A model generated the notes under the pieces. It worked only from the letters and a program-made list of their open reading frames with translations, was not told where the DNA came from and did no database searches. A stretch of DNA of 36,345 bases. Origin: Catellatospora coxensis (lineage in GTDB: Bacteria > Actinomycetota > Actinomycetes > Mycobacteriales > Micromonosporaceae). Below are positions 1 through 8,136 of the stretch, one piece after another. Positions within the stretch are counted from its first letter, which is position 1. Every line of letters starts with the position of its first letter. The stretch is from the NCBI RefSeq assembly GCF_016862635.1, contig NZ_BONI01000087.1, positions 1-36,345 on the forward strand. Reading direction: 5' to 3'. A program made the translations under genes and the position numbers.

Positions 1-498
1 GTCATCGCCACCATGATGGTCCCGACGCAGCTCGGCATCATCCCGCTCTACCTGCTCATGGCCAAGATCGAGTGGACCGGCACCATGTACGCCGTCGTCG
101 CGCCCGGCCTGGTCACCGCGTTCGGCGTCTTCTTCATGACCCAGTTCCTGCGCGAGGCCGTGCCCAGCGAGCTGATCGAGGCCGCCCGCGTCGACGGCTG
201 CCACACGTTCCGCATCTTCTGGCACGTGGTCCTGCCCGCGTCGAAACCGGCCGCGGCGGTGCTCGGCATGCTCACGTTCATGGGGGCCTGGAACGACTTC
301 TTCTGGCCGCTCGTGGTCCTCACCCCCGAGGACCCGACAGTGCAGACCGCCCTGTCCACCCTGGCCAGCGGCTACATCCAGGACTACTCGCTGTCGCTGA
401 CCGGCACGGCCATCGCCACCGTGCCGCTGCTGGTCGTGTTCGCGCTGCTCGGCAAGTACATCATCGGAGGAATCATGCAGGGAGCGGTGAAGTCGTGA
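1..498 (+). CDS. Carbohydrate ABC transporter permease (MalG/CebG type), 5' end missing
   Basis: Inner-membrane permease subunit of a sugar importer. The reading frame is open from base 1, so the gene starts before the window; the last 165 codons are present. The EAA loop that docks on the ATPase is clear (EAARVDGCHTFRIFWHVVLP, about codons 60-79), followed by two or three hydrophobic segments and a short C-terminus, the usual end of the MalG half of a CUT1 transporter. Its stop overlaps the GTG of the beta-glucosidase by 4 nt (GTGA), so the two are translationally coupled. A permease joined to a GH1 enzyme resembles the cebEFG-bglC arrangement of streptomycetes, which suggests cellobiose or another beta-glucoside as substrate; the binding protein, other permease and regulator lie outside, so the substrate is inferred. 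Confidence 0.9.
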   Translation, partial: VIATMMVPTQLGIIPLYLLMAKIEWTGTMYAVVAPGLVTAFGVFFMTQFLREAVPSELIEAARVDGCHTFRIFWHVVLPASKPAAAVLGMLTFMGAWNDFFWPLVVLTPEDPTVQTALSTLASGYIQDYSLSLTGTAIATVPLLVVFALLGKYIIGGIMQGAVKS

Positions 499-1889
499 CC
501 GCAGTAGCACCCGACCGGCTGGAGGAGCTGTCCGGGCTCCGGTTCCCCGAGGGTTTCCGCTGGGGGGCGGCCACGGCGTCGTACCAGATCGAGGGAGCCG
601 CCGCCGAGGACGGCCGCACGCCCTCCATCTGGGACACCTACGCCCGTACCCCGGGAAAGGTCTTCCAGGGGCACTCCGGTGACGTCGCCTGCGACCACTA
701 CCACCGCTACCGCGAAGACGTCGCCCTGATGAAGCAGCTCGGGCTCGGGACCTACCGGTTCTCGGTCGCCTGGCCGCGCATCAAACCCGACGGCTCCGGC
801 CCGGTCAACTCGCGCGGCCTGGACTTCTACGACCGGCTCGTGGACGAGCTGCTCGACAAGGGCATCGACCCGATGGTCACCCTGTACCACTGGGACCTGC
901 CGCAGGTCCTCGAGGACCGGGGCGGCTGGACCAACCGGGACACCAGCTACTACCTCGCCGACCTGGCCGCCGCGACGATCGCCCGGCTCGGGGACCGGGT
1001 GCGCACCTGGACCACGCTGAACGAGCCGTGGTGCTCGGCGTTCCTCGGCTACGGCAGCGGCGACCACGCCCCGGGCCGCCAGGACCCGGCCGCCGCGCTG
1101 TCGGCGGTGCACCACCTGCTGCTCGGGCACGGGCTGGCGGTGCAGGCGCTGCGGGCGGGCGGGGCCCGCGAGGTGTCGCTGACGCTCAACCTGGCCTGCG
1201 TACGCCCGGTCGACGCGAACGACCCGCACGACCTCGCCGCGGTGCGGCACATCGACGGGCTGCACAACCGGATCTTCCTGGATTCGACCCTGCGCGGCGG
1301 CTACCCGCAGGACATGCGGGCGCTGTTCGCCCGCTTCGGCGTCGACCGGCAGATCCTCGCCGGGGACGAGGGCGTGATCGCGTCGCCGATCGACCTGCTC
1401 GGGGTGAACTTCTACCAGCCGTCGCGGGTGCGGGCCGGGGTCGGCGTCGACTGCGGCCCGGCCAACCCGGGCAGCGAGGGCTGCGAGTACGTGCAGCAGG
1501 ACCTGCCGGTCACCGCGATGGGCTGGCCGGTGGACGCGACCGCGCTGTACGAGCTGCTGATGCGGCTGGCCACGGACTACCCCGGCACCCCGATGATGAT
1601 CACCGAGAACGGCGCGGCCTACCACGACGTGCTCGACGGGGACCGGGTCGCCGACACCGACCGCGTCGCGTTCCTCGACGGCCACCTGCGGGCCGTGCAC
1701 GCGGCCCTGTCCGAGGGAGCCGACATGCGTGGATATCTTGCGTGGTCGCTGTTGGACAATTACGAGTGGGCATACGGTTACGACAAACGCTTCGGCATCG
1801 TGCATGTCGACTACGACACCCAGCGGCGCACTCCGAAGGACAGTGCCCGCTGGTTTGCCGGCGTCATCGGGCGCAACGGGCTCGTTTGA
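495..1889 (+). CDS. GH1 family beta-glucosidase
   Basis: Cytoplasmic glycoside hydrolase family 1 enzyme, 464 aa, the normal length for a bacterial beta-glucosidase, releasing glucose from imported beta-glucosides. The acid/base motif TLNEPW is at residues 174-179 (Glu177) and the nucleophile motif ITENG is around Glu371; the N-terminal FRWGAATASYQIEG and C-terminal YLAWSLLDNYEWAYGYDKRFG blocks are typical, and no signal peptide is present. GTG 495 is chosen because it overlaps the stop of the permease and the family's N-terminal block follows after about 18 residues. The same frame is open upstream to position 72, but that part only mirrors the permease in another frame. The gene ends just before a series of strong hairpins, so it is probably the last gene of the sugar operon. 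Confidence 0.94.
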   Translation: MTAVAPDRLEELSGLRFPEGFRWGAATASYQIEGAAAEDGRTPSIWDTYARTPGKVFQGHSGDVACDHYHRYREDVALMKQLGLGTYRFSVAWPRIKPDGSGPVNSRGLDFYDRLVDELLDKGIDPMVTLYHWDLPQVLEDRGGWTNRDTSYYLADLAAATIARLGDRVRTWTTLNEPWCSAFLGYGSGDHAPGRQDPAAALSAVHHLLLGHGLAVQALRAGGAREVSLTLNLACVRPVDANDPHDLAAVRHIDGLHNRIFLDSTLRGGYPQDMRALFARFGVDRQILAGDEGVIASPIDLLGVNFYQPSRVRAGVGVDCGPANPGSEGCEYVQQDLPVTAMGWPVDATALYELLMRLATDYPGTPMMITENGAAYHDVLDGDRVADTDRVAFLDGHLRAVHAALSEGADMRGYLAWSLLDNYEWAYGYDKRFGIVHVDYDTQRRTPKDSARWFAGVIGRNGLV

Positions 1890-1901
1890 TGTCGGTGGGG
1901 G

Positions 1902-1937
1902 CCGGGCGCGCCGCACGTGGAAAGGCGGCGCGCCCGG
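1902..1937 (+). terminator. GC-rich hairpin after the beta-glucosidase gene
   Basis: A perfect 13-bp inverted repeat (1902-1914 with 1925-1937, loop 10 nt) starts 12 nt after the stop codon. No long T tract follows. Position and strength make it a probable terminator of the sugar operon. Confidence 0.7.
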
Positions 1938-1956
1938 GTTGTCCCACCCCGTGACT

Positions 1957-1990
1957 CACGCCGGGGAGCCGAGCGGGGCTCCCCGGCGTG
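1957..1990. terminator. Second hairpin in the convergent intergenic region
   Basis: A perfect 14-bp inverted repeat (1957-1970 with 1977-1990, loop GAGCGG). It sits between the ends of two convergent genes and could act in either direction. Confidence 0.6.
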
Positions 1991-2022
1991 CCACCTCCCG
2001 GCCGCCGCCGTCCCCTTTGCCG

Positions 2023-2081
2023 CAACTCTTAAAGACTTGGGCCCACCGCACGCGCGGGAGGGCCCAAGTCTTTAAGAGTTG
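2023..2081. terminator. Long 21-bp hairpin, probable bidirectional terminator
   Basis: A perfect 21-bp inverted repeat (2023-2043 with 2061-2081, loop 17 nt) lies 17 nt after the stop codon of the minus-strand WD40 gene. The arms contain CTTAAAGACTTGGGCC and are less GC-rich than their surroundings. It most likely ends transcription of the WD40 gene and backs up the two hairpins before it. Confidence 0.7.
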
Positions 2082-2097
2082 TGCAGGGGTGGGCCGG

Positions 2098-3108
2098 TCA
2101 GACCGGCCAGAGGCGGACGCGGTCGGCGCCGTCGGCGATCGCGACGGTGTGCCCGTCGGGGCTGACGGCGACGCCGGAGACCGCGCCCATCCGGCCGTCC
2201 GCGTCGCGGATCCAGCCGGGCAGCAGCGCGGCCTGCGCGTGGTCGGACAGCCGCCACAACCGCACCGTGCCGTCCCAGCCACCGCTGGCCACGGTCGCCC
2301 CGTCCGCGCTGTACGCCACCGCGTGCACCACCCCGTCGTGCCCGGACAGCACGTACGGCGCCGCCCCGCCCGCGACGTCCCAGATCCGCACCGTGCCGTC
2401 GTCACCGCCGCTGGCCAGCAGCCGGCCGCCCGGCGCGAACGCCAGATCCTGCACCGCCCCGTCGTGCCCGGTCAGCGACGCGGTCAGCCGGCCGGTGGCC
2501 ACCTGCCACAGGCGGATCACGCCGTCCTTGCCCGCCGAGGCCAGGGTGGCCCCGTCGGGGCTGAACGCGACCGCGCCCACCCACTCGCTGTGCCCGGTCA
2601 GCACGGCGACGGTGCGGTTGCCGCCGACGCTCCACAGCCGGATCACGCCGTTGTGGCCCGCCCCGGCGAGCAGCGTGCCGTCGGGGCTGAAGGCCAGGTC
2701 CATGGGGATGCGGGCGTGCCCGGTCAGGGTGCCGGCGGGCCGGCCGGTGGCGGCGTCCCACAGCCGTACGCCGCCCTCGACGGGCGTCGCGAGCCGGCTG
2801 CCGTCGGGGCTGAACACCAGGTGGGAGATCGGTTCGAAGTCGCGTACCGGCATCGTGGCGACGGTCGCGCCGGTGGCGGTGTCGAACACGTGCAGCGCCC
2901 CGAAGCCGCCCACGGCATACCGGGCGCCGTCCGGACTGAACGCCACGGTGGTGGCCAGGCCGCCGACGGCCACGCAGCGGATGGGTGCGGCGCAGCTCGG
3001 CGCGGGTCCGGGCGAGTCCAGCGGCAGGCCGCACGCCGTGGGGAGTGCGAGCGCCAGCAGGAGCGCCGCGGCCCGCGCCGCCCCGGGCACGTTGCGGTAC
3101 GCCGTCAT
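2098..3108 (-). CDS. WD40-repeat lipoprotein (seven-bladed propeller)
   Basis: 336 aa. The N-terminus is a lipoprotein-like signal (hydrophobic residues 13-22, then LPTAC with Cys26; Pro at -3 is not ideal for a lipobox), so the propeller should be anchored outside the membrane. Seven WD repeats follow, each with an (A/V)FSPDG-like strand and ending in VRLW, IRLW, VRIW or a variant (blade ends LHVFD, VRLWD, VIRLWS, VIRLWQ, VRIWD, VRLWR, VRLWPV), enough to close one beta-propeller. WD40 propellers are protein interaction platforms; the partner is not evident. ATG 3108 is used; a GTG two codons upstream is possible and neither has a clear ribosome site. It is 230 nt downstream of the MFS exporter gene on the same strand and may have its own promoter. 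Confidence 0.85.
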   Translation of the reverse strand: MTAYRNVPGAARAAALLLALALPTACGLPLDSPGPAPSCAAPIRCVAVGGLATTVAFSPDGARYAVGGFGALHVFDTATGATVATMPVRDFEPISHLVFSPDGSRLATPVEGGVRLWDAATGRPAGTLTGHARIPMDLAFSPDGTLLAGAGHNGVIRLWSVGGNRTVAVLTGHSEWVGAVAFSPDGATLASAGKDGVIRLWQVATGRLTASLTGHDGAVQDLAFAPGGRLLASGGDDGTVRIWDVAGGAAPYVLSGHDGVVHAVAYSADGATVASGGWDGTVRLWRLSDHAQAALLPGWIRDADGRMGAVSGVAVSPDGHTVAIADGADRVRLWPV

Positions 3109-3338
3109 GCCCACACGGTAGGCCGGTGGGCGGCCCGGGATAAGCGCCGATCGGCCCACCACGAGCAACCGTCCGTGTGGGACGCGGCGGCGGCTGCCCT
3201 GCTCCACGTTCGCCTCCGGCTGAGCGGGCTGCGCGGGCTCGGGCCGGACCGCACCTGCCGGGCGATAACGCCGGCGTGGATCACCGCCCGACGAAACGGT
3301 CCTGCGGGCTCGGCGAGCCAATCGGCCGGTCCGTCGGG

Positions 3339-5087
3339 TCAGCGGTGTGCGGGCTCGGTGACGGGCACCGGGTTCAGCGGCTGCGCGCCGTACAGCTCGT
3401 CGAGGACCTCCTCGGCGTCCGGCTCCCCGGCGGCCGCCCGGCGGCGCGGCCCGGCCAGCGAGGCCGCTGCCCCGAGCACGCCCATCACGATGGCCAGCCA
3501 GAACACGATGACCAGCCCGTCGTGGAACGGGCCGGAGATCAGGTCGGGGAAGAACTGGCGGTCGGTCAGCGCGGCGGCGTTCGCGGCGGGCAGCGCGCCG
3601 AGCACCTGCGGGCCGAGCAGCTCCTGGATCGGGTTGTAGCCCAGGAACGCGGCGAACAGGGTGCCGACCGGCGGCAGCTGCGAAACGGCGTGCGCGGCCC
3701 CGGCCGGCACCCCCTGGGCGGTGAGCCCCGCGTCCAGCGCCGTCGGCAGCGAGCGGGCCAGCCCCGCCACCATCAGCGAGAAGAACACGCCGATCGACAG
3801 CACCATGCCCGCGTTCTGGAACGTGGCCCGCATACCCGAGGCGACGCCGCGCAGGTGCGCCGGCACGCTGGACATGATCAGCGAGGTGTTCGGCGCGGAG
3901 AACAGGCCGCCGCCGAAGCCGTTGAGGAACACCAGCGCGGCGAACACGCCGTAGTGGAAATCGGTCGGCACCAGCAGCAGCGCGGCGAACGACGCCGACA
4001 TCAGCAGCAGGCCGCCCGCCGCGAACCGCCTCGGCCCGAAGCGGTCCGACAGCGCCCCGGACAGCGGCCCGGCGGCCAGGAAGCCGACGGTCAGCGGCAG
4101 CAGGTAGATGCCCGCCCACAGCGGCGTCGCCGCGTAGTCGTAGCCGTGCAGCGGCAGCCAGATGCCCTGCAACCAGATGATCAGCATGAACTGCAGGCCG
4201 CCCCGGGCGATCGAGCCCAGCAGGCTGGCCACGTTGCCGCCGGTGAACGCCGCGACGCGGAACAGGTGCAGCGGGAACATCGGCTCGGCGACCCGGGTCT
4301 CGACCAGGCCGAACAGCGCCAGCAGCACCGCGCCGCCGGCCAGCCCGGCGATGATCCACGGGTTGGTCCAGCCCATGGGGTGGCCGCCGTACGGCTGGAT
4401 GCCGTACGTGATCGCCGCCAGCAGCATGGTCAGGCCCGCGGCGAAGGTGATGTTGCCCCACCAGTCGATGCGGCCGGGGCGGCGCTCGCCGTTGTCGCGC
4501 AGCGAGCGGTACGCCCACACGGTGCCGGCCGCCGCGATCGGCACGTTGACCCAGAAGATCGAGCGCCAGTTCCACTCGGCCAGCAGCCCGCCCAGCACCA
4601 GGCCGATGAACGAGCCCGCGATGGCGGCCACCACGTTGATGCCCAGCGCCGTGCCGCGCTGGCGGGCCGGGAACGCGTCGGTGATGATCGCGGCGGAGTT
4701 CGCCATCAGCATCGCGCCGCCGACGGCCTGCACCACCCGCCAGCCGATCAGCCAGAGCGCGCCCGCGCCGCCGGTGAACGGGTCCAGGGCGAGCACCACC
4801 GAGGTGACCGCGAAGATCGCGAAGCCGAGGTTGTAGATGCGTACCCGGCCGTAGATGTCGCCCAGCCTGCCCAGGGTGACCACCAGCACGGCCGTCACCA
4901 GCATGTAGCCCATCAGCATCCACAGCAGGTAGCCGACGTTGCCGGGCTGCAGCGGGTTGAGGCCCACGCCGTTGAAGATCGCCGGGAGGGAGATCAGCAC
5001 GATCGACGAGTTGATCGTCGCGATCAGCATGCCGAGCGTGGTGTTGGACAGGGCGACCCACTTGTAGCGGGACTCGTGGCTGTTCAT
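3339..5087 (-). CDS. MFS drug exporter, DHA2 (14-TM) family
   Basis: 582 aa integral membrane protein with the length and hydrophobic pattern of a 14-segment DHA2 drug:proton antiporter. The loop 2-3 motif A is visible as GRLGDIYGRVR (73-83). The first segment reads INSSIVLISLP where many family members have an Asp in place of the Asn, so the classical TM1 acidic residue is absent; I recall this variant from actinobacterial members but cannot check it. The C-terminus is a soluble tail. ATG 5087 has a GAAGG ribosome site 8 nt upstream. A MarR regulator lies 169 nt upstream on the same strand, the common arrangement for a regulator controlling an efflux pump in response to its toxic substrate. 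The substrate is unknown. Confidence 0.9.
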   Translation of the reverse strand: MNSHESRYKWVALSNTTLGMLIATINSSIVLISLPAIFNGVGLNPLQPGNVGYLLWMLMGYMLVTAVLVVTLGRLGDIYGRVRIYNLGFAIFAVTSVVLALDPFTGGAGALWLIGWRVVQAVGGAMLMANSAAIITDAFPARQRGTALGINVVAAIAGSFIGLVLGGLLAEWNWRSIFWVNVPIAAAGTVWAYRSLRDNGERRPGRIDWWGNITFAAGLTMLLAAITYGIQPYGGHPMGWTNPWIIAGLAGGAVLLALFGLVETRVAEPMFPLHLFRVAAFTGGNVASLLGSIARGGLQFMLIIWLQGIWLPLHGYDYAATPLWAGIYLLPLTVGFLAAGPLSGALSDRFGPRRFAAGGLLLMSASFAALLLVPTDFHYGVFAALVFLNGFGGGLFSAPNTSLIMSSVPAHLRGVASGMRATFQNAGMVLSIGVFFSLMVAGLARSLPTALDAGLTAQGVPAGAAHAVSQLPPVGTLFAAFLGYNPIQELLGPQVLGALPAANAAALTDRQFFPDLISGPFHDGLVIVFWLAIVMGVLGAAASLAGPRRRAAAGEPDAEEVLDELYGAQPLNPVPVTEPAHR

Positions 5088-5256
5088 GAGGCGCGCCTTC
5101 GGCTGTCGGAACGGGGTGCGGCGGTTGCCGGTGCTGCTCGGGCGTCGATGGCCGGCGGGTCGGTTTCGGTCTCCGGGCCGGGGCTTCGGGCCGGTCGGTG
5201 TCGCCGGGTGCGTCGTGACCTGGGCGGCCGTTGCCGGGGTCAGGACGGGGTGGGAG

Positions 5257-5706
5257 TCAGGCCGTGGCCGCGTGGTCGGCGAGGCGGCCGAGCGCGGGCA
5301 GCGCCGCCTCGATGGCGGCGCGGTCGGCGGCGTCGAGCTGGGCCAGGAGCGCGGCGACGCGTTCGGCGCGTACGTCGCGGCGGTGGCGGAGCAGGTCGCG
5401 CCCGGCCTGGGTGATCTCCACGAGGACGACGCGGCGGTCGGCCGGGTCGGCGGTGCGGGCGGCGAGCGCGTCGCGTTCCAGCCGGGTGACGATCTGGGTC
5501 ATCGCGGGTTGGGTGACGCCCTCGCGTACCGCCAGGTCGGTGAGCCGCCGCGGCCCCTCGCGCTCCAGGGTGGCGAGGGTCGCGGCGGCGCTGAGACTGA
5601 TGCCGGGCGGGCTCAGCCGCCGCAGCGCGGCGAACAGCCGCTGGATGGTCAGTGCCAGGTCATGCCGGGCGGTGTCCGCTGACGGCGGAGCCGGTGTCGT
5701 CGCCAC
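5257..5706 (-). CDS. MarR family transcriptional regulator
   Basis: 149 aa winged-helix regulator. The recognition helix region reads LTDLAVREGVTQPAMTQIVT (residues 55-74) and is followed by the wing motif DPADRRVVLVEIT, both diagnostic of MarR. Helical dimerisation segments occupy both ends. It probably represses itself and the DHA2 exporter downstream, releasing DNA on binding a ligand, as is known for many MarR-exporter pairs. GTG 5706 lies 6 nt after a TATGTT -10 box, with no ribosome site, so the mRNA may be leaderless. Confidence 0.9.
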   Translation of the reverse strand: MATTPAPPSADTARHDLALTIQRLFAALRRLSPPGISLSAAATLATLEREGPRRLTDLAVREGVTQPAMTQIVTRLERDALAARTADPADRRVVLVEITQAGRDLLRHRRDVRAERVAALLAQLDAADRAAIEAALPALGRLADHAATA

Positions 5707-5712
5707 CTCGCC

Positions 5713-5736
5713 AACATATCACGCACTTATAGAAGT
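5713..5736 (-). promoter_or_regulatory. Promoter and candidate operator of the marR gene
   Basis: On the minus strand TATGTT (5718-5713) is followed after 6 nt by the GTG start. Immediately upstream, 5725-5736 reads ACTTATAGAAGT on the plus strand, an imperfect 6+6 inverted repeat (ACTTAT / ACTTCT). It falls in the -10/-35 spacer, where bound MarR would block polymerase. This AT-rich patch stands out in a GC-rich window. Binding is inferred. Confidence 0.45.
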
Positions 5737-5812
5737 TGCTTATGTAACCCGCGTGCCCGACGGAGCGCACCACCGCGTCCACCCGCCGCCCCGGCCAGTC
5801 ATCGACGTTGGC

Positions 5813-6589
5813 CTATCTCGTTGACTTTGATCGCGCCTTTTTCGCCGGGATAGGCCAGCGTCTATCGGGGCCACGCGTCGGCGGCACACCGCGACGTCCG
5901 CGCGACCGCGTCAGGCCGATGACGCCGACCGCCACTGCGGCCAGTCCCGCCAGCAGCGCCGCGAGCAGCCCGAACGGCGGTCCGTCGCCGGACCGGCCGG
6001 CCGCGGCCGTCGTCGCGCCCGGATCAGCGGGCACAGCACAGGAGATCGTCTGCGGCACCCCGTCCGTGGCGACCTGTACCCGCGCGGTGCAGTAGGCGAC
6101 TCCCGGCGCCGCGACGTCCACGGTCACCGTCCACTCACCTGCGGCCAGCGCACCAGGCAGGGGCAGCGAGGCCGGGTCGTGGGGCAGCGGCCGCAGTGCC
6201 GTGACCGGCACCGTCGCGCCCGTGTCGCTGCTCGCCGACAGCATCGCCAGCCCCGGCTGGTCGACGGGATGGCCGTCGTCCCAGGCCAGGGTGAGCCACA
6301 CCGACCCGCGCCCGTCGTGATGCAGCGTGGGCAGCACACCCCGGTGCGCGGCCGCCGGATCGGCGTACCCGAGCGCGACCCCTACGGTCGCGGCCACCAT
6401 GGCCACCGCCGCGACCAGCCGACGCACCGCGATCGAGTGCCGCCACCCGACCGGGTCACGCGACTCGACCGGGCCACGCGACTCGACCGGGCCACGTGAC
6501 TCGACCAGCCGACGTGACTCGGCCGGGCTACGCGGCTCGACGGGGCGAAGCCACCCGGCCCGCCCGTGAACCTTCGCTCGCACCCGCAT
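5813..6589 (-). CDS. Membrane-anchored secreted protein with N-terminal hexapeptide repeats
   Basis: 258 aa, family not firmly recognised. A basic N-terminus contains a run of near-identical VESRGP hexapeptides (residues about 17-47), then a signal or anchor segment (about 56-82, ending in an AxA-like DPAAAHRG site), an extracellular domain of about 110 residues, and a C-terminal membrane helix (FGLLAALLAGLAAVAVG) with a basic tail. The outer domain (WLTLAWDDGHPV) is reminiscent of CopC/YtkA-like beta-sandwich proteins, which is a weak resemblance. A GGGAGG site touches ATG 6589 and lies 6 nt before GTG 6583, so initiation at 6583 is the better spaced option. GTG 6427 would give a conventional signal peptide without the repeats but lacks a ribosome site. 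Confidence 0.7.
   Translation of the reverse strand: MRVRAKVHGRAGWLRPVEPRSPAESRRLVESRGPVESRGPVESRDPVGWRHSIAVRRLVAAVAMVAATVGVALGYADPAAAHRGVLPTLHHDGRGSVWLTLAWDDGHPVDQPGLAMLSASSDTGATVPVTALRPLPHDPASLPLPGALAAGEWTVTVDVAAPGVAYCTARVQVATDGVPQTISCAVPADPGATTAAAGRSGDGPPFGLLAALLAGLAAVAVGVIGLTRSRGRRGVPPTRGPDRRWPIPAKKARSKSTR
6451..6540. repeat. Five tandem 18-bp repeats within a coding region
   Basis: Five consecutive 18-bp units, consensus CCGGGCCACGCGACTCGA: 6451, 6469, 6487, 6505, 6523. The first three differ at one or two positions and the outer two are more diverged. The unit is a multiple of 3, so the minus-strand gene reads it as a hexapeptide (VESRGP and variants) and copy-number changes would keep the frame. 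Confidence 0.9.
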
Positions 6590-6616
6590 CCTCCCTGCTC
6601 AGAACCCCCGAGTGGT

Positions 6617-6665
6617 AAGGAAGGGCACCCTCCGCACCAATAGCGTTAAGAAGGTGCCCTTCCTT
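6617..6665. terminator. Repeat family A, copy 1: hairpin, probable terminator
   Basis: A 13-bp perfect inverted repeat (arm AAGGAAGGGCACC, 6617-6629 with 6653-6665) with a 23-nt interior, ending 4 nt before the stop of the minus-strand metalloprotease. Two more copies with the same arms are at 17332 and 20515. Placement directly after stop codons suggests termination; here it also lies just upstream of the next minus-strand gene. Confidence 0.75.
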
Positions 6666-6669
6666 TCCA

Positions 6670-8136
6670 TCAGGCGGTGACTTTTACTTCGAGGAGGCCT
6701 ACGGAGCCTTGGCCGCTGTTGAGGACGACGCGTAGGCGGGTGGTGCTGACGGAGGTGAAGGTCACGCGGTTGTACTGGTTGAGGGCTACGGGGTAGCCGC
6801 TGGCGCCCGCGACGGCGACGTACGCGGTGCCGTTCCAGTACTGGAGGCCCCACGAGGCGGGTACACGTACGCCGCCGTTGTCGTCGAAGAAGTAGACGTC
6901 GGCGACGCGTACCGTCTGGGCCGTGGACCAGGTCAGTTGCGCCCACTGCTGGCCGGTGTTGGGCCAGGTGCCCCAGCGGCGGTTGACGGTGTCGTTCGAG
7001 GACGGCGGGTCGATGCCGTCGTTGATCGCCAGGACGCTCTCCCAGGATGACGTGTAGGAGGCGCCGGCCGTCGCGGACAGGGCGAGGTTGGTGACCGGTG
7101 GCGGGTTCGTGCCGCCGCCCTTGATCAGGAACAGGTTGTCGGCGACGTTGTAGTACGTCGCCAGGTAGCTGCCCGCGGGCGGGTTGGTGTGGTAGTAGTC
7201 GTCGTGGTTGCAGTCCAGCCGCTGGTCCAGAGCCTGGCTGGGGCACGAGTAGCGCAGCACCACGTTCGGGCCGTCCTTGTAGCACATGACGTCGTACTCG
7301 TCGACGCAGTGCGCGGCGCCGGAGGCGTTGGGGGCGTTGTTGTTCACCGCGCCGAGCGTGTGCCCGAGCTCGTGCGCGGCGACCCCGGCGGTCCAGCAGC
7401 CGTTGTCGGCGCGGGCGTACTCCGGACCGGTGTTGGACCGGTTGGCGTCGCTCTTGCGGGTGTCCCCGGCGAAGCCGCCGATGCCGCAGTAGATGTTCGC
7501 GTCGACGAACTGCAGGTACTTGCGGTCGGTGCGGGCGTAGCCGGCCGCCTTGACAGCGTTGAGCAGCGGGGCCCAGTCGTTGGCGTTGAGCGCCGAGTCC
7601 GGGATCTGCACGTCGCGCACGACCGGGCGGCACGCGCCGTTGACGCTCTCGGTCACGTAGCGGACGTGCCGCTCGCCGCCGGTGGCCTTGGCGCTCTCGT
7701 TGAAGATGACGTCGACCTGCTCGGCGAGCTGCCGGAACGTCTCCAGGTACTGGCTGTAGCGGCTGGTGCTGCCGCGTACGTACAGCACCTCGACGCGGCG
7801 GCCGGACGTGCCGTCGCCCTCGCAGACCGCGAGCGCGGACGGGGCGGCGGCCTGCGCCTGCAGCGGCGCGATGGAGCGGCTGACCGACAGCCCGGCCGGG
7901 GCCGGGTCGGGGCCGTGCGTGCACATCGTGGAGGTGATGCCGACGACGCGGTACATGCCGGCGCACGCGCCGGTGCGCTCGGCGGCCAGTCCGGTGTAGA
8001 CCATGCCGGCTTGGACGGCCGGGGCGGCGCCGTCCTGCGCGCCGGCCGGGGCGGCCGAGGCGGGGGCGGCGGCGCTGAGGGCCAGCAGGGTCACCACGAT
8101 GACCGGCCATCGGCGGCGGGTGGGGGAGGGGTGCAT
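6670..8136 (-). CDS. Secreted zinc metalloprotease with C-terminal discoidin-like (F5/8 type C) domain
   Basis: 488 aa. ATG 8136 is chosen because AAAGGA lies 5 nt upstream and a classical signal peptide follows (RRR, then a hydrophobic core, cleavage after ASA near residue 28). The catalytic domain contains HELGHTLGAVN at 255-265 (His255, Glu256, His259) and a Met-turn-like DVMCY at 282-286. In metzincins the third zinc ligand is His or Asp at position 11 of this motif; here it is Asn265, so the third ligand must be another residue or the family differs. Many Cys pairs suggest disulfides outside the cell. Residues about 345-488 (LALSATAGAS ... GLLEVKVTA) resemble an F5/8 type C/CBM32 carbohydrate-binding domain. 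The likely role is digestion of extracellular protein or glycoprotein. Confidence 0.85.
   Translation of the reverse strand: MHPSPTRRRWPVIVVTLLALSAAAPASAAPAGAQDGAAPAVQAGMVYTGLAAERTGACAGMYRVVGITSTMCTHGPDPAPAGLSVSRSIAPLQAQAAAPSALAVCEGDGTSGRRVEVLYVRGSTSRYSQYLETFRQLAEQVDVIFNESAKATGGERHVRYVTESVNGACRPVVRDVQIPDSALNANDWAPLLNAVKAAGYARTDRKYLQFVDANIYCGIGGFAGDTRKSDANRSNTGPEYARADNGCWTAGVAAHELGHTLGAVNNNAPNASGAAHCVDEYDVMCYKDGPNVVLRYSCPSQALDQRLDCNHDDYYHTNPPAGSYLATYYNVADNLFLIKGGGTNPPPVTNLALSATAGASYTSSWESVLAINDGIDPPSSNDTVNRRWGTWPNTGQQWAQLTWSTAQTVRVADVYFFDDNGGVRVPASWGLQYWNGTAYVAVAGASGYPVALNQYNRVTFTSVSTTRLRVVLNSGQGSVGLLEVKVTA

Noticed and set aside
384-1916. A 510-codon minus-strand frame
   Set aside because: Antisense to the GH1 gene and composed of Val/Arg/His-rich low-complexity sequence.
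3109-5061. Fusion of the MFS-antisense frame with the WD40 protein as one 987-residue protein
   Set aside because: The upstream part is the exporter read in the wrong frame and then the intergenic gap; a lipoprotein signal marks the WD40 start at 3108.
3177-5414. A 745-codon plus-strand frame
   Set aside because: Antisense to the MFS exporter and rich in Arg, Gln and His; no family features.
6451-6540. CRISPR array
   Set aside because: The units are directly adjacent without unique spacers and are in frame within a gene.
5813-6589. CopC copper-binding protein
   Set aside because: The extracellular domain lacks a visible His/Met copper set and no CopD or copper genes are nearby; only the secreted beta-sandwich idea is kept.
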